A stretch of 64,000 nucleotides of DNA from Bacteroidales bacterium (GCA_017544265.1 JAFYEM010000034.1:1-64000), one strand, 5' to 3'; shown: positions 33,789 through 44,840, counted from the first letter of the stretch. Notes: a model not told the origin generated them from the letters alone. Made by a program: numbers and translations.

Positions 33789-34224
33789 TGTATGTCTTTC
33801 TCTCGGAAGCAATCTGGGCGACAGGGAAAAGAATCTGAAAGAAGCCATCTCGCTGCTTGAAGCGGCCCTGGAGACTCCTGTAGCGGCAGTTTCCTCACTT
33901 ATAGAGACGGATGCATACGGATTTGAAAGCGAAAACCGCTTCCTGAATTGCTGCGTCCGCTTCTGCGTCGACGGGAACCTGACTCCGCACTCTCTCCTTA
34001 AAATATGTAAAAGGATTGAACGGGAACTCGGCAGAAAAGACGAGGGAAAGGTCTTCGACAAGCATGGTTCAAGGATTTATCGCGACCGCCCCATAGATAT
34101 AGACATACTTTGTTTCGGCGACGTCCGCATGGACACGCCAGAGCTGACAATCCCCCATCCCGGCATTTCGAAACGCGATTTTGTAAGAATTCCGCTCGCT
34201 GAAATTATGAAAATCAACGAATAA
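33769..34224 (+). CDS. folK: HPPK, 6-hydroxymethyl-7,8-dihydropterin pyrophosphokinase
   Basis: A 151-residue enzyme that moves pyrophosphate from ATP to hydroxymethyl-dihydropterin in folate synthesis. It shows CLSLGSNLGDREKNL at the N-terminus, ENRFLNCCVRF, the magnesium-binding RPIDIDILCFGD (Asp pair) and IPHPGISKRDFV. Length fits the family. It is the fourth gene of the suf unit by overlap, an arrangement with no obvious functional link. Confidence 0.92.
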   Translation: MAPSTTDVCLSLGSNLGDREKNLKEAISLLEAALETPVAAVSSLIETDAYGFESENRFLNCCVRFCVDGNLTPHSLLKICKRIERELGRKDEGKVFDKHGSRIYRDRPIDIDILCFGDVRMDTPELTIPHPGISKRDFVRIPLAEIMKINE

Positions 34225-34228
34225 TTAT

Positions 34229-34236
34229 TAAGTTTG
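34229..34236 (+). promoter_or_regulatory. -7 promoter box of ruvA
   Basis: TAAGTTTG directly after the folK stop, 39 bases before the ATG at 34276. No clear -33 element. Confidence 0.45.
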
Positions 34237-34275
34237 AATTTTCAAGGAATAATTTTTCAACATCACAAAAAGACC

Positions 34276-34866
34276 ATGATAGATTATATTAAAGGAAAAA
34301 TTATAGAACTGTCGCCGGCCGAGTTGATTCTGGAATGCGGCGGGATTGGATACAGCATACTTATTTCTCTGCAGACATACGAGGCGCTGCAGATGAAAAC
34401 CGACACAGTGATCTATATCCACCATTATCTCCGGGAGGAAGAAGAACTTTTCTTCGGCTTCGCCACCAAGGATGAGAGAGAGCTGTTCCGGCTGCTGATC
34501 AGTGTTTCCGGAATTGGCGTCGCCTCCGCCAGAATGATGTTGTCTTCTTTGAGTTCCGAAGAAATCCGTAATGCAATTATCGCTGAAGATATTCATAAGA
34601 TAAAGAGTGTCAAAGGAATAGGCCTTAAAAGCGCTCAACGTCTCATACTTGAACTGAAAGACAAGGTACTCAAGGGCGGCGGTTCTGAAGCGGCCCAGCT
34701 TTTCCCGGCCGGAGGAAATGCGGCTTTGGTTGACGAGGCTACTACGGCTCTTGTAATGCTCGGTTTCTCAAAGGCAAATATCGCGAAGGTTATGCCTTCA
34801 ATTCTGAAAGAAAATCCCGGAGCGAAGGTTGAAGAAATTATAAAATCAGCACTTAAGAAGCTGTAA
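34276..34866 (+). CDS. ruvA: Holliday junction branch migration protein RuvA
   Basis: A 196-residue protein that binds Holliday junctions and loads RuvB. The OB domain (MIDYIKGKIIELSPAELILE), the acidic pin and the two HhH motifs (LLISVSGIGVASARMMLS and IKSVKGIGLKSAQRLILELKDK) are clear, as is the C-terminal RuvB-binding domain (TTALVMLGFSKANIAKV). The frame extends 14 codons upstream, but MIDYIKG is the family start. ruvB is 9 kb away on the other strand. Confidence 0.95.
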   Translation: MIDYIKGKIIELSPAELILECGGIGYSILISLQTYEALQMKTDTVIYIHHYLREEEELFFGFATKDERELFRLLISVSGIGVASARMMLSSLSSEEIRNAIIAEDIHKIKSVKGIGLKSAQRLILELKDKVLKGGGSEAAQLFPAGGNAALVDEATTALVMLGFSKANIAKVMPSILKENPGAKVEEIIKSALKKL

Positions 34867-34889
34867 ATCAAATATTTAATAATAAACTT

Positions 34890-35438
34890 ATGAAAAAATT
34901 ACTCACAATTTTCACTAGCATTCTTCTGCTTGCCTCCTGCAACAACAGCATCGAGTTCGGTAATCTTAAATTCGACTGTCCCAGCGGCTTCAAAATAACT
35001 CATCAGGATGTTGATGAAGAAAATCTGACCTGCATGATCGAGGACGGAGACGAAACCATCAACTTCATGATACTGGAAATTCAAAAAGAGGACTGGGACG
35101 GACTTGCCGGAGGAGACGAAAACAAGAAGATGGCGTATATGGCTTACACTGCCTATAATATGCTTGAATCTTTTGCAATCGAAGAGGACTGTGTCAACCT
35201 GAGCGAAAAAATCGACGACTGGACCGACATAGACGTTGATACCATCGATGAAGAAGATGGCTGGTATGAAGCCTGCTACTGGTTTGACGGAACTTACAAC
35301 GGCCAACTGTTCGAAGGCGTCGTTAGAAGCACCAACATTGATGACTACCGAGTCACCGTATATGTTCAGGCAGATACAGAAGAAAACGTCCAGAAATTCC
35401 TCGACAAGATCTATTACACGGGCGAACTGAAAGATTAG
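34890..35438 (+). CDS. Small acidic lipoprotein of unknown function
   Basis: A 182-residue lipoprotein, MKKLLTIFTSILLLASCNNS (Cys17), with an acidic body (many D and E). It contains LKFDCPSGFKITHQDVDEEN, YEACYWFDGTYNGQ and a C-terminal strand-helix YRVTVYVQADTEENVQKFLDKI, like PsbP/DUF1795-type folds. I do not recognise a precise family. It begins 23 bases after ruvA and may share its transcript. Confidence 0.7.
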   Translation: MKKLLTIFTSILLLASCNNSIEFGNLKFDCPSGFKITHQDVDEENLTCMIEDGDETINFMILEIQKEDWDGLAGGDENKKMAYMAYTAYNMLESFAIEEDCVNLSEKIDDWTDIDVDTIDEEDGWYEACYWFDGTYNGQLFEGVVRSTNIDDYRVTVYVQADTEENVQKFLDKIYYTGELKD

Positions 35439-35456
35439 TTCACTGTGAAAGAAAAA

Positions 35457-37460
35457 CTACCTGCCAAAGAATACCAGCAGAACGGATATATCGGCGGGGG
35501 AGACCCCGGAAATTCTGGAAGCCTGCGCTATCGTCTCCGGACGGTAGCGCTTTAGTTTCTGCCGGCACTCAATCGAAAGGCCATTGAGAGAATCGAAATC
35601 AAAGTCAGCGGGAATCTTCAGATTCTCAAGGCGCGCAATTTTCTCCGCCTGCTTCTCTTCCCTCTCAATATACCCCTTATACTTAAGTTTGATTTCGACA
35701 GACTCCACTACCTCCTTATTATAAATAACATCGAGCAAAGATGACGCATCTGCCTCTGGCCGGGGATAACGGGTATTGAAAAACAGCACATCTTCGGCTC
35801 TGAACAAGGCTGAGCCCCTGGGGGCGACATCCTCACGAGCAGAGTAATTTAAAGAAAAGTTAAGCTTTTCAAATGTTCCACGTGGAACAATACTCAGAAT
35901 TTCCGAAAGAGAAGACTCGGGGCGAGAGGCAATTTCCTCTATAGACTTGGAATCCGTCACACCTGCAGAACCAATAGAATCCAGATATGGATTTAAAACC
36001 ACAGCCTTCAGTTTAACAGAAGAAACAATGTTCTCGAGAGAAGAGGCACGCTCATACTTACGGCTTGTGAAGGTATAACGATTCTCATCAGCAAGACCGA
36101 TATTATAAGATTTCCCGGTAAGCCGCAAATCGGCATTGTCCTGTCTGAGCAAAATTCGGTATTCCGCACGTGACGTAAACATCCTATAGGGTTCATCGAC
36201 ACCCTTGGTGATGAGATCATCAATTAAAACTCCAATATAGGATTCATCTCTGCGAAGCACAAACGGCTCCTTCCCATGAACCTTAAGATGAGCGTTGATG
36301 CCGGCGATGAGCCCCTGGGCGGCTGCCTCCTCATAACCCGTAGTACCGTTTACCTGACCAGCAAGGAAGAGATTCTCTACAATCCTGGATTCAAGAGTGG
36401 AACGAAGATACATCGGGTCGAAATAATCATACTCGACAGCATAGGCCGGCTTGTAAATAACTGCCTTTTCAAGCCCTTCTATACGGTGAAGAGCCTTCAG
36501 CTGAATATCAAGCGGGAGTGATGAAGAAAAACCCTGTAGATAATATTCATCAGAATACCGGCCTTCCGGCTCAAGGAACAACTGGTGGGAATCTCGTCCC
36601 TCGAATGTCCTGATCTTATCCTCGATGCTGGGACAGTATCTTGGTCCCTTGCCATGAATCATCCCGGTGAAAAGAGGGGAGTCCTCAAAACCTTCGCGAA
36701 GTACAGAATGCACCTGATCGGAAGTATGAAGTATATAACATGGCATCTGGGGAGTGCCATTCTGCGTGGTAGAAAGATAAGGAAGAAAAGAAAACTTATC
36801 GGGAGTTTCGTCACCATACTGAAGTTGAAGCTTTTCAGTATCTACAGATTTTATATCGATTCGGGGAGGCGTTCCGGTTTTCATCCGATCGGTCGGAATT
36901 CCGGCTTCTTCAAGTTGACTTGTCAGATTATAAGAAGATTTCTCTCCGATCCTGCCTCCTTCAAAACTCCGGCGACCAATGAACATCTTGCCGTTAAGGA
37001 AGGTTCCTGCGGTCAGAATAAGCGTCTGAGATTTAAAAATTGCCCCGGTAATCGTACGAACACCGACGATTTTTGAATTCTCAAAGAGAAAACTTTCCGC
37101 AAAATCGGCGTAAATACTTAAATTACAATTACTTGCAAGAATTTTACCCCAAATGAAAGAATACTCCGATTTATCACACTGCGCACGGGGACTCCACATG
37201 GCGGGACCCTTGGACCTGTTCAGCATCCGGAACTGGAGACTGGAAGCGTCAGTAACTATACCAGTATATCCTCCGAGTGCATCTATTTCCCTGACTATCT
37301 GTCCTTTAGCAATTCCACCGACAGCTGGATTGCAGGACATTTTTGCAAAATTGTGCATATCGGCGGAAAGCAAAAGTACGGATGAACCCATATTAGCAGC
37401 CGCCATTGCAGCTTCGCAGCCGGCATGTCCGCCTCCTATGACAATTACATCGTAGATCAT
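35457..37460 (-). CDS. mnmG: tRNA uridine-5-carboxymethylaminomethyl modification enzyme MnmG
   Basis: A 667-residue FAD enzyme that, with MnmE, modifies wobble uridine-34. It shows the FAD motif [12 protein letters not shown] (7-18), [45 protein letters not shown] and the late [20 protein letters not shown], plus a C-terminal helical domain ending in [14 protein letters not shown]. It is about 40 residues longer than the E. coli protein. The start overlaps the ybeY stop by 4 bases. Confidence 0.96.
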   Translation of the reverse strand: MIYDVIVIGGGHAGCEAAMAAANMGSSVLLLSADMHNFAKMSCNPAVGGIAKGQIVREIDALGGYTGIVTDASSLQFRMLNRSKGPAMWSPRAQCDKSEYSFIWGKILASNCNLSIYADFAESFLFENSKIVGVRTITGAIFKSQTLILTAGTFLNGKMFIGRRSFEGGRIGEKSSYNLTSQLEEAGIPTDRMKTGTPPRIDIKSVDTEKLQLQYGDETPDKFSFLPYLSTTQNGTPQMPCYILHTSDQVHSVLREGFEDSPLFTGMIHGKGPRYCPSIEDKIRTFEGRDSHQLFLEPEGRYSDEYYLQGFSSSLPLDIQLKALHRIEGLEKAVIYKPAYAVEYDYFDPMYLRSTLESRIVENLFLAGQVNGTTGYEEAAAQGLIAGINAHLKVHGKEPFVLRRDESYIGVLIDDLITKGVDEPYRMFTSRAEYRILLRQDNADLRLTGKSYNIGLADENRYTFTSRKYERASSLENIVSSVKLKAVVLNPYLDSIGSAGVTDSKSIEEIASRPESSLSEILSIVPRGTFEKLNFSLNYSAREDVAPRGSALFRAEDVLFFNTRYPRPEADASSLLDVIYNKEVVESVEIKLKYKGYIEREEKQAEKIARLENLKIPADFDFDSLNGLSIECRQKLKRYRPETIAQASRISGVSPADISVLLVFFGR

Positions 37461-37876
37461 ACAAGTTCCCGGAGAGAAAGATAATAGTTTTCTTTTTCTC
37501 TCATTTGCTTCTTCTGCTTTTCGGTGTGGTCGTCATAACCAATCAGGTGAAGGATGCCATGAACTATAACCCTGTTAAGCTCATCTGAAAACTTGACCCC
37601 GTAATAAGAAGCGTTTTCCTTTACCGAATCCACGCTTATAAACAAATCGCCGGAAAGCGTCTCGCCTTCGCAATAATCGAAAGTGATAATATCCGTGTAA
37701 TAGTCATGCTGCAGATACTCCAGATTTATCTCCAGAATCTTCCTGTCGGAACAGAAAATAATGGAAATGTCCCCAAGTCGGCGGATTTCGCTTTCAGCCA
37801 CCAGCTTCAGCCAACGGTTATTCAATCTCCTGTCCTTGAAGACGAAATTAGTATCTTCCCTGTAATAAGAAACCAT
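37457..37876 (-). CDS. ybeY: rRNA maturation endoribonuclease YbeY
   Basis: A 139-residue metal-dependent RNase for 16S rRNA 3'-end maturation and ribosome quality control. The zinc motif appears as [16 protein letters not shown], with three histidines, preceded by [23 protein letters not shown]. Length fits. It is first in a two-gene unit with mnmG (4-base overlap) and has a -7 box 16 bases upstream. Confidence 0.94.
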   Translation of the reverse strand: MVSYYREDTNFVFKDRRLNNRWLKLVAESEIRRLGDISIIFCSDRKILEINLEYLQHDYYTDIITFDYCEGETLSGDLFISVDSVKENASYYGVKFSDELNRVIVHGILHLIGYDDHTEKQKKQMREKENYYLSLRELV

Positions 37877-37892
37877 ACCAAAATATTTTACG

Positions 37893-37900
37893 CAAATCTA
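37893..37900 (-). promoter_or_regulatory. -7 promoter box of ybeY-mnmG
   Basis: Minus-strand TAGATTTG, 16 bases before the ATG at 37876. No clear -33. Confidence 0.5.
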
Positions 37901-37967
37901 ATAAGAAATAATGAAATAAAGAGAGTTGTTATTCGTTAGTGATTGTAAAAAATTACAAATTAATATG

Positions 37968-37975
37968 TAATTTTG
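37968..37975 (+). promoter_or_regulatory. -7 box of hflX, six bases before ATG
   Basis: TAATTTTG, CATGAT, ATG at 37982. Only a weak -33 (TTG at 37943-37945). Confidence 0.55.
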
Positions 37976-37981
37976 CATGAT

Positions 37982-39172
37982 ATGAGTATGGAAAATGAGA
38001 ATTTAGAAAGAGCTGTCCTTGTAGGAGTTGTGCTGGAAAAGGGCGGAGAACGAAAGGTTAAGGAATATCTGGATGAGTTGGAGTTTCTTGCAGATACCGC
38101 CGGAGTGGTTACTGAAAAGAAATTCATGCAGCGTCTGGACAGGCCCGAGAAATCCACATATATAGGAAGCGGAAAACTTAAAGAAATTACCGAATACTGC
38201 GAGGAAAACTCCATAAATTACATAATTTTCGATGATGAACTGACTGGTATCCAGCAGAGAAATATTGAAAAGGAGGTAAAAGTCTCCAAAGTGATAGATC
38301 GTACCAGCCTGATTCTGGAAATATTCGCGCAGAGGGCCCAGACATCCTATGCAAAAATGCAGGTGGAACTGGCAAGATACCAGTATATGCTGCCGCGACT
38401 GGCCGGCATGTGGACTCACCTTGAACGTCAGAGGGGCGGTATGGGAGCCAGGGGAGGTATGGGCGAGACCCAGATAGAAATAGACCGCCGTATAGTCAAG
38501 GAAAGAATCACAAGGCTGAAAGAGCAACTGAAGAAAGTGGACCGCCAGATGGCTACCCAGCGGAGCAACCGCGGCTCCCTTGTAAGGCTGGCCCTTGTGG
38601 GATATACCAATGTGGGGAAGAGCACTATAATGAATCTGCTTTCAAAATCAGACGTTTTTGCGGAAAACAAACTCTTCGCGACCCTGGACACTACGGTCAG
38701 GAAAGTCGTCATAGAAAATGTGCCTTTCCTCTTGAGCGACACCGTGGGTTTTATCCGAAAACTCCCAACACAACTTATAGAAGCCTTCAAAAGCACTCTC
38801 GATGAGGTCAGGGAAGCGGATATCCTTGTCCATGTGGTGGATATCTCACATCCGGACTTTGAAGAGCAGATGACGGTAGTTGAAAAGACGCTTCGCGACA
38901 TCGGCGCCGGCGACAAGCCTGTCTATGTCGTATTCAATAAAATAGACGCTTATAGCCCAGAAGAATATGATGAATTTTCCATCACTCCCAAAGGGCCTGA
39001 GCATCAAACACTTGAAGAACTAAAAAACAGCTGGATAGCGAGCGAGAAGGCCCCCTGTATTTTCATATCGGCAATCAATAAGACCGGAATAGAAAAACTG
39101 AGGGCAGATATCTATCGAATGGTATCTGAAATCCACGCCGGACGCTATCCATTCAATAATTTTTTATGGTAG
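37982..39172 (+). CDS. hflX: Ribosome-associated GTPase HflX
   Basis: A 396-residue GTPase that splits stalled or hibernating ribosomes. The N-terminal HflX domain has KSTYIGSGKLKEI and FDDELTGIQQRNIE; a helical linker with GMGARGGMGETQIEIDRR follows; the G domain from about residue 205 has GYTNVGKST (G1), LSDTVGFIRKLP (G3) and NKID (G4). Both an ATG at 37982 and one at 37988 are possible; 37982 is preferred from its promoter spacing. A 13-bp inverted repeat follows the stop. Confidence 0.95.
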   Translation: MSMENENLERAVLVGVVLEKGGERKVKEYLDELEFLADTAGVVTEKKFMQRLDRPEKSTYIGSGKLKEITEYCEENSINYIIFDDELTGIQQRNIEKEVKVSKVIDRTSLILEIFAQRAQTSYAKMQVELARYQYMLPRLAGMWTHLERQRGGMGARGGMGETQIEIDRRIVKERITRLKEQLKKVDRQMATQRSNRGSLVRLALVGYTNVGKSTIMNLLSKSDVFAENKLFATLDTTVRKVVIENVPFLLSDTVGFIRKLPTQLIEAFKSTLDEVREADILVHVVDISHPDFEEQMTVVEKTLRDIGAGDKPVYVVFNKIDAYSPEEYDEFSITPKGPEHQTLEELKNSWIASEKAPCIFISAINKTGIEKLRADIYRMVSEIHAGRYPFNNFLW

Positions 39173-39173
39173 T

Positions 39174-39210
39174 AATAAGTTTATATCGTTCAAAAACATA
39201 TAAACTTATT
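39174..39210 (+). terminator. 13-bp perfect inverted repeat after hflX
   Basis: AATAAGTTTATAT (39174-39186) and its exact complement (39198-39210) flank an 11-base loop, beginning one base after the hflX stop codon. The stem is AT-rich and only a short T-rich tail follows, so it may act as a weak terminator or stabilise the 3' end. Confidence 0.45.
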
Positions 39211-39227
39211 TATAATACATATTGACA

Positions 39228-41006
39228 ATGAAAGTAATATTTAGAGTTTTATTAGCAACAATAGCGCTTCTGGTAAGTGTTAAAGCATTCTCTTGTACCA
39301 ATGTAATAATTACAAAAGGGGCGAGCGCAGACGGTTCGGTTATGGTTTCCTATGCAGCAGATTCACACTGGCTGTTCGGAGAACTGTATTTTCACCCTGC
39401 AGCGGACTGGAAGGACGGTGAAAAACTCCGTATAAATGAATGGGATACCAACAGGTATCTCGGAGAAATAGACCAGGTTCCCCATACCTACAAAACCATA
39501 GGTAATATGAATGAGCACCAGCTCATCATAACTGAAACGACCTGGGGCGGCCGCCATGAACTCATAGACAAGAGAGGTAAAATTGACTATGGTTCGCTTA
39601 TCTACATTACTCTGCAGCGCGCCAAAACTGCACGCGAAGCGATAGATATAATTGTCAATCTTGCAAATACTTACGGCTACGCTTCAGAAGGGGAGACTTT
39701 CTCCATAGCCGACAAGAACGAGGTCTGGATCATGGATCTCGTCGGCAAGGGCATGAACATCAAAAACGGAGTCAATATTCAGAAAGGAATCCTTTGGGTT
39801 GCAAGACGTATTCCCGACGGTGCGATCTGCGCCCATGCAAATCAGGCGCGCATAGACCGTTTTCCTCTCGATGATCCTGACAACTGCCTGTACGGAAGCG
39901 ATGTTATAAGCTTTGCCCGCAGGAAGGGGTGGTTCAGCGGAGAAGATTCAGAATTCAGTTTCTGCAGAACTTACTGTCCCGTTGATTTCGGAACCGTAAG
40001 AGGTTGTGATGCAAGGGTTTGGAGTGCATTCAATATTCTCTGCGACGGCTGGTTCAGCTTCAAGAACGAGAACGGAAAAACCCAGACCCGGGACGCCTCA
40101 TCTTTCCTTGACTACGCTATGGGATATGATCTTGAAGGAAGTCTTCCTCTTTTTGTCTTCCCTACCAGAAAAATCACCCTTAAAATGCTTGCCGACGTAA
40201 TGCGCGACCATTATGAGGACACTCCCATGGATATGACCCAGGATATCGGCGCCGGAGGAAATGCCCTTCCGTACCGCTGGAGGCCTATGGAATTTGAAGT
40301 GGATGGAAAGACTTATATCAATGAAAGGGCTATTGCAACGCAGCAGACGGGATTCTGGATGATAGGACAATCCAGGGATTATTATCCTGATGAAATAGGA
40401 GGAATACTCTGGTTCGGGACCGACGATGCCGCCACTTCCTATCTCACTCCCATCTATACCAGCACCACAGCTGTTCCGGAATGCTTCAGGGTGGGGAACG
40501 GAAACCTGCTGAAATACAGCCCCACCTCCTCCTTCTGGATTAACAACCGCATATCCAACGCCTGCTATAAAATGTATAATTACATGGCACCTTTTGTCAG
40601 GAAAAGGATAGACGAATTCGAAAATTACCAGATTTTCAGGGGCACGCACACTGCTGATTCCACCGCTGTAGTGATGTACAACAACATTGCCCTGAAAATG
40701 CAGAAAAAACTGTCTGCAAAGGGCCGTGACGTAATGGTTTCAAAGACCCCTTTCGCCTCCGTCGCCAAATATCTCACAAACTATTCGGTGAACACTGCCC
40801 AAAAACAATTCAAGGCCTGGAGCGCACTGGAAGAAGAACTTCTGGTAAAATTCATAGACGGCAACATAAAGGCTCAGGACAAGGACGGAAAATTCATAAC
40901 CTCCAGCTTTTCAACAGCCATTCCCGACTCACTCTCCCAGCCAGGATACACCCAGCACTGGAAGCAGTGTGTCGCCGACGACAACGGCTTCCTTGAAGCA
41001 AGGTAA
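39228..41006 (+). CDS. C69-family dipeptidase (PepD-like), exported
   Basis: A 592-residue Ntn-type hydrolase. After the signal peptide (MKVIFRVLLATIALLVSVKAFS) comes Cys23 in CTNVIITKGASADGS, the expected N-terminal nucleophile after cleavage. Also seen are EGETFSIADKNEVWIMDLVGK, WVARRIPDGAICAHANQARI and DFGTVRGCDARVWS, as in family C69 proteins of Bacteroidota. It probably cleaves dipeptides in the periplasm. The start at ATG 39228 gives the signal peptide; a TTG two codons upstream is less likely. Confidence 0.88.
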   Translation: MKVIFRVLLATIALLVSVKAFSCTNVIITKGASADGSVMVSYAADSHWLFGELYFHPAADWKDGEKLRINEWDTNRYLGEIDQVPHTYKTIGNMNEHQLIITETTWGGRHELIDKRGKIDYGSLIYITLQRAKTAREAIDIIVNLANTYGYASEGETFSIADKNEVWIMDLVGKGMNIKNGVNIQKGILWVARRIPDGAICAHANQARIDRFPLDDPDNCLYGSDVISFARRKGWFSGEDSEFSFCRTYCPVDFGTVRGCDARVWSAFNILCDGWFSFKNENGKTQTRDASSFLDYAMGYDLEGSLPLFVFPTRKITLKMLADVMRDHYEDTPMDMTQDIGAGGNALPYRWRPMEFEVDGKTYINERAIATQQTGFWMIGQSRDYYPDEIGGILWFGTDDAATSYLTPIYTSTTAVPECFRVGNGNLLKYSPTSSFWINNRISNACYKMYNYMAPFVRKRIDEFENYQIFRGTHTADSTAVVMYNNIALKMQKKLSAKGRDVMVSKTPFASVAKYLTNYSVNTAQKQFKAWSALEEELLVKFIDGNIKAQDKDGKFITSSFSTAIPDSLSQPGYTQHWKQCVADDNGFLEAR

Positions 41007-41022
41007 AAATTCAAACTGACTC

Positions 41023-41766
41023 TTACTCGCTGAAGCGGGCCTTGAGATACTCGCGGTTGAGGCGGGCGATATGGTCTATAGTGACATGTTTCGGGCACTC
41101 CATCTCGCAGGCGCGGGTGTTGGTACAGTTACCGAATCCAAGTTCATCCATCTTTGCGACCATCGCACGGGCGCGGCGGGCAGCTTCCGGACGTCCCTGA
41201 GGCAGCAGGGCGAGAGAACTCACTCGGGCTGCAACAAAGAGCATCGCTGAACCATTCTTACAGGTGGCTACGCACGCTCCGCAGCCTACGCAGGCGGCCG
41301 CGTCCATAGACAGTTCCGCGTCGTCATGGGGAATAAGAATGGCGTTTGCATCCTGGGCTGCGCCGGTGCGCACCGAAATAAATCCGCCGGCCTGAAGAAT
41401 CTTGTCGAAGGCCTGACGGTCCACTACAAGGTCCTTAATGACAGGGAAAGCTGCCGAACGCCATGGTTCGACCGTAATTGTGGCGCCCGGTTGGAAATGA
41501 CGCATGAAAAGCTGGCAGGTGGTTACCTGGTCGTCCGGACCATGGGCACGGCCGTCTATATAGAGGGAACATGCTCCGCAGATACCCTCCCGGCAGTCGT
41601 GATCGAAAGCAATCGGGTCTATTCCCTGGCGGATCAGCTGGTCATTGAGTATATCGAGCATTTCAAGGAAGGAAGCATCCTCCTCCACGTCGGTGACGTG
41701 ATAAGTCTCGAAATGACCTTTTGTCTTAGCGTTGCGCTGACGCCATACTTTGATGTTGTATTCCAT
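41023..41766 (-). CDS. frdB: Fumarate reductase/succinate dehydrogenase iron-sulfur subunit
   Basis: A 247-residue subunit that carries electrons between quinone side and flavin. The [2Fe-2S] ligands are Cys58, Cys63, Cys66 and Cys84; the [4Fe-4S] motif is [11 protein letters not shown] and the [3Fe-4S] motif [15 protein letters not shown]. It lies 6 bases after frdA. In Bacteroidota this enzyme normally works as a fumarate reductase in anaerobes. No membrane-anchor subunit gene is adjacent. Confidence 0.95.
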   Translation of the reverse strand: MEYNIKVWRQRNAKTKGHFETYHVTDVEEDASFLEMLDILNDQLIRQGIDPIAFDHDCREGICGACSLYIDGRAHGPDDQVTTCQLFMRHFQPGATITVEPWRSAAFPVIKDLVVDRQAFDKILQAGGFISVRTGAAQDANAILIPHDDAELSMDAAACVGCGACVATCKNGSAMLFVAARVSSLALLPQGRPEAARRARAMVAKMDELGFGNCTNTRACEMECPKHVTIDHIARLNREYLKARFSE

Positions 41767-41772
41767 AATCCG

Positions 41773-43722
41773 TCAGTCTTTATAGTTACGGGTTGCAATC
41801 TTGATATTCTCGTACTTGAGCGGTTCTTTGTGAAGTTCAGGTTCTGCTCCTTCACCCTTGTACTCCCAGGCGCCTACATACATGAAGTTTTCATCGTCAC
41901 GCTTGGTTTCCCCTTCCTCTGTCTGCATTTCCTCGCGGAAGTGTCCGCCGCAGGATTCTTTGCGGTGAAGTGCGTCGCGGGCCATAAGTTCACCTATATC
42001 GAAGAAGTCCACAAGGCGCAGGGCTTTCTCAAGTTCCTGGTTGAATTCCTCGTTTGAACCGGGGACACGTACGGTTTTCCAGAATTCCTCGCGCAGTTTG
42101 CCTATTTCCTCAATACCTTTCTTCAGTCCTTCCTCATTACGTGCCATACCCACATATTCCCACATTATATGGCCCAGTTTCTTATGTATGCTGTCAACCG
42201 TTTCAGTACCCTTGACGGCAAAAATACGGTCGATCCTTTCACGGACCTTCTTTTCGGCCTCTGCGAATTCAGGAGCGTTGATATCGGTCTTGGGTTCTGC
42301 AAATTTATGGGAAAGATAATCTCCGATAGTATAAGGCAGAATGAAATATCCGTCTGCAAGACCCTGCATGAGGGCTGATGCACCGAGGCGGTTTCCGCCG
42401 TGGTCGGAGAAGTTGGCTTCGCCTATTGCATAAAGTCCGGGGATGGTGGTCTGAAGGTCATAATCGACCCAAAGTCCGCCCATAGTGTAATGGATTGCAG
42501 GATAAATCATCATAGGCTCTTCCCAAGGCGATGAGGAAGTAATCTTCTCATACATCTGGAAGAGGTTTCCGTAGCGTTCTTCAACTCTCTGGTGGCCGAG
42601 GCGTTTGATTGCGTCTGCAAAATCCAGGAACACGGCAAGACCGGTTTCATTGACTCCGAAGCCGGCATCGCAACGCTCTTTGGCAGCACGCGAAGCAACG
42701 TCACGGGGAACCAGGTTGCCGAAAGCAGGATAACGGCGCTCGAGATAGTAGTCACGATCTTCTTCAGGAATCTGGGAAGGTTTTATTTCGTGCTTGCGTA
42801 GTTTGAGAACATCCTCCATTTTCTTCGGAACCCAGATACGGCCGTCATTACGCAGAGACTCACTCATAAGGGTAAGTTTGCACTGTTGGTCGCCATGGAC
42901 TGGAATACAGGTAGGATGAATCTGCGCGAAGCAGGGATTTGCAAAGAAAGCTCCTTTACGGTAGGCCTGCATCGCGGCTGAACCGTTGGAATTCATAGCG
43001 TTGGTTGAAAGGAAATAGGTATTTCCGTATCCTCCGGTTGCAAGCACCACAGCGTGGGCTCCGAAACGCTCGATTTCTCCGGTCACGAGGTTGCGGGCTA
43101 TGATACCTTTCGCCTGACCGTTTATAATCACCAGGTCCAGCATCTCGTGGCGGGGATAACTCTTTACGCTGCCAGCCGCAATTTCCTTATTCAGAGCAGC
43201 GTATGCACCGAGAAGCAGTTGCTGACCGGTTTGTCCGCGGGCATAGAAAGTACGGCTGACCTGAACTCCGCCGAATGAACGGTTCGCAAGGTATCCGCCA
43301 TATTCGCGGGCGAACGGAACACCCTGGGCAACGCACTGGTCAATGATTGAGGCACTGACCTCCGCGAGTCTATAGACATTAGCCTCACGGGAGCGATAGT
43401 CACCGCCCTTGATGGTGTCATAGAAAAGCCTGTAGACGGAGTCATTGTCGTTCTGGTAATTCTTCGCGGCATTTATACCACCCTGAGCGGCAATGGAGTG
43501 CGCGCGGCGTGGAGAATCACTGATACAGAAAATCTTGACATTGTATCCGAGCTCGCCCAGAGAGGCAGCTGCGGACGCTCCGCCAAGACCTGTACCAACC
43601 ACTATAACTTCAAGTTTACGCTTGTTGTTGGGACTTACAATTCTGATTTCGGATTTGCGCTTCGACCATTTTTCAGCGAGCGGTCCTTCCGGAATCTTGG
43701 AAACAAGTTTTGTGTCAGCCAT
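41773..43722 (-). CDS. frdA: Fumarate reductase/succinate dehydrogenase flavoprotein subunit
   Basis: A 649-residue flavoprotein. It has the FAD motif [20 protein letters not shown] (41-60), covalent-FAD His75 in [10 protein letters not shown], the capping-domain [33 protein letters not shown] and [20 protein letters not shown]. It interconverts fumarate and succinate. The Bacteroidota class normally has the order cytochrome b, A, B; here the gene just upstream is ruvB, and a -7 box at 43770 starts the unit at frdA. Confidence 0.95.
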   Translation of the reverse strand: MADTKLVSKIPEGPLAEKWSKRKSEIRIVSPNNKRKLEVIVVGTGLGGASAAASLGELGYNVKIFCISDSPRRAHSIAAQGGINAAKNYQNDNDSVYRLFYDTIKGGDYRSREANVYRLAEVSASIIDQCVAQGVPFAREYGGYLANRSFGGVQVSRTFYARGQTGQQLLLGAYAALNKEIAAGSVKSYPRHEMLDLVIINGQAKGIIARNLVTGEIERFGAHAVVLATGGYGNTYFLSTNAMNSNGSAAMQAYRKGAFFANPCFAQIHPTCIPVHGDQQCKLTLMSESLRNDGRIWVPKKMEDVLKLRKHEIKPSQIPEEDRDYYLERRYPAFGNLVPRDVASRAAKERCDAGFGVNETGLAVFLDFADAIKRLGHQRVEERYGNLFQMYEKITSSSPWEEPMMIYPAIHYTMGGLWVDYDLQTTIPGLYAIGEANFSDHGGNRLGASALMQGLADGYFILPYTIGDYLSHKFAEPKTDINAPEFAEAEKKVRERIDRIFAVKGTETVDSIHKKLGHIMWEYVGMARNEEGLKKGIEEIGKLREEFWKTVRVPGSNEEFNQELEKALRLVDFFDIGELMARDALHRKESCGGHFREEMQTEEGETKRDDENFMYVGAWEYKGEGAEPELHKEPLKYENIKIATRNYKD

Positions 43723-43769
43723 ATTATCCTATATATGTATTACAATCTGCAATTTTAATGATTTTAGCG

Positions 43770-43777
43770 CAAATTTA
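43770..43777 (-). promoter_or_regulatory. -7 promoter box of frdAB
   Basis: Minus-strand TAAATTTG in the 61-base gap between ruvB and frdA, 47 bases before the ATG at 43722. No clear -33. Confidence 0.5.
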
Positions 43778-43783
43778 CAAGTA

Positions 43784-44815
43784 TCAGAACAGGGAATCCC
43801 CGTCATATTTCCTGTCCGGGAGATATGATTCCATACCGAGATGCTTGTATGTCAGTTCAGTAGCCACCCTTCCTCTCTGTGTACGCAGCAGAAAACCTTC
43901 TTTTATAAGGAAAGGCTCATAGACCTCCTCGAGCGTACCGGCATCCTCGCTGATTGAAGTGGCCAGCGTACCGAGCCCGACAGGACCGCCCTTGAAAGTA
44001 GTTATAAGTGTTCGCAGAATCTTATTGTCTATAGAGTCAAGTCCGCGCTTGTCTATCTTGAGTTTATTCAGCGCAAAGCGTGTGATTTCCAGTTCTATAT
44101 GGCCGTCGCCCATCACCTGTGCGAAATCCCTGACGCGTTTCAGAAGGGCATTGGCTATACGCGGTGTGCCGCGGCTGCGCAGAGCAATCTCCATCGCAGC
44201 TTCTTCGTCTATATCCACACCGAGAATACGGGCGCTGCGTATAATAATTCGCTTAAGATCCTCCTTGTCATAGTATTCCAGGGCGCAGTTTATACCGAAA
44301 CGCTCACGCAGGGGAGCAGTCAGAAGACCACTGCGGGTAGTCGCACCGACAAGTGTAAAAGGATTCAGAGTAATCCTTACCGAACGCGCCCCCGGTCCCT
44401 TGTCTATCATTATGTCTATGACATAGTCCTCCATCGCGGAGTAAAGATATTCCTCGACCTCGGGCGACAGGCGGTGAATTTCGTCTATGAAAAGCACATC
44501 CCCTTCTTCGAGCGAAGTCAGAAGTCCCGCCAGGTCTCCCGGCTTGTCCAGCACCGGTCCGGAAGTGATTTTCATATTTACACCCATTTCATTGGCTATG
44601 ATATGCGCGAGAGTTGTTTTTCCCAGTCCGGGAGGCCCGTGGAACAATACATGATCCAGGGCTTCACCTCTCATCTTCGCCGCCCTTATATAAATATTAA
44701 GGTTGGAGACTATTTCCCTCTGTCCTGTGAAATCATCCAACTCTTTAGGGCGGATAATTCCGTCCAATTCATTATCTTTGCCTATGTTTTTGTCGTGAGG
44801 ATCGAATTCGCTCAT
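43784..44815 (-). CDS. ruvB: Holliday junction helicase RuvB
   Basis: A 343-residue AAA+ motor that drives branch migration with RuvA. Walker A is GPPGLGKTT (60-68), Walker [12 protein letters not shown], sensor 1 [18 protein letters not shown], and the C-terminal winged helix has [14 protein letters not shown] and [18 protein letters not shown]. Full length. A -7 box at 44841 lies 25 bases upstream. It is the last minus-strand gene before the candidate origin. Confidence 0.97.
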   Translation of the reverse strand: MSEFDPHDKNIGKDNELDGIIRPKELDDFTGQREIVSNLNIYIRAAKMRGEALDHVLFHGPPGLGKTTLAHIIANEMGVNMKITSGPVLDKPGDLAGLLTSLEEGDVLFIDEIHRLSPEVEEYLYSAMEDYVIDIMIDKGPGARSVRITLNPFTLVGATTRSGLLTAPLRERFGINCALEYYDKEDLKRIIIRSARILGVDIDEEAAMEIALRSRGTPRIANALLKRVRDFAQVMGDGHIELEITRFALNKLKIDKRGLDSIDNKILRTLITTFKGGPVGLGTLATSISEDAGTLEEVYEPFLIKEGFLLRTQRGRVATELTYKHLGMESYLPDRKYDGDSLF

Positions 44816-44840
44816 ATAAGCCAGCAGTTTTTAAGTCTTA

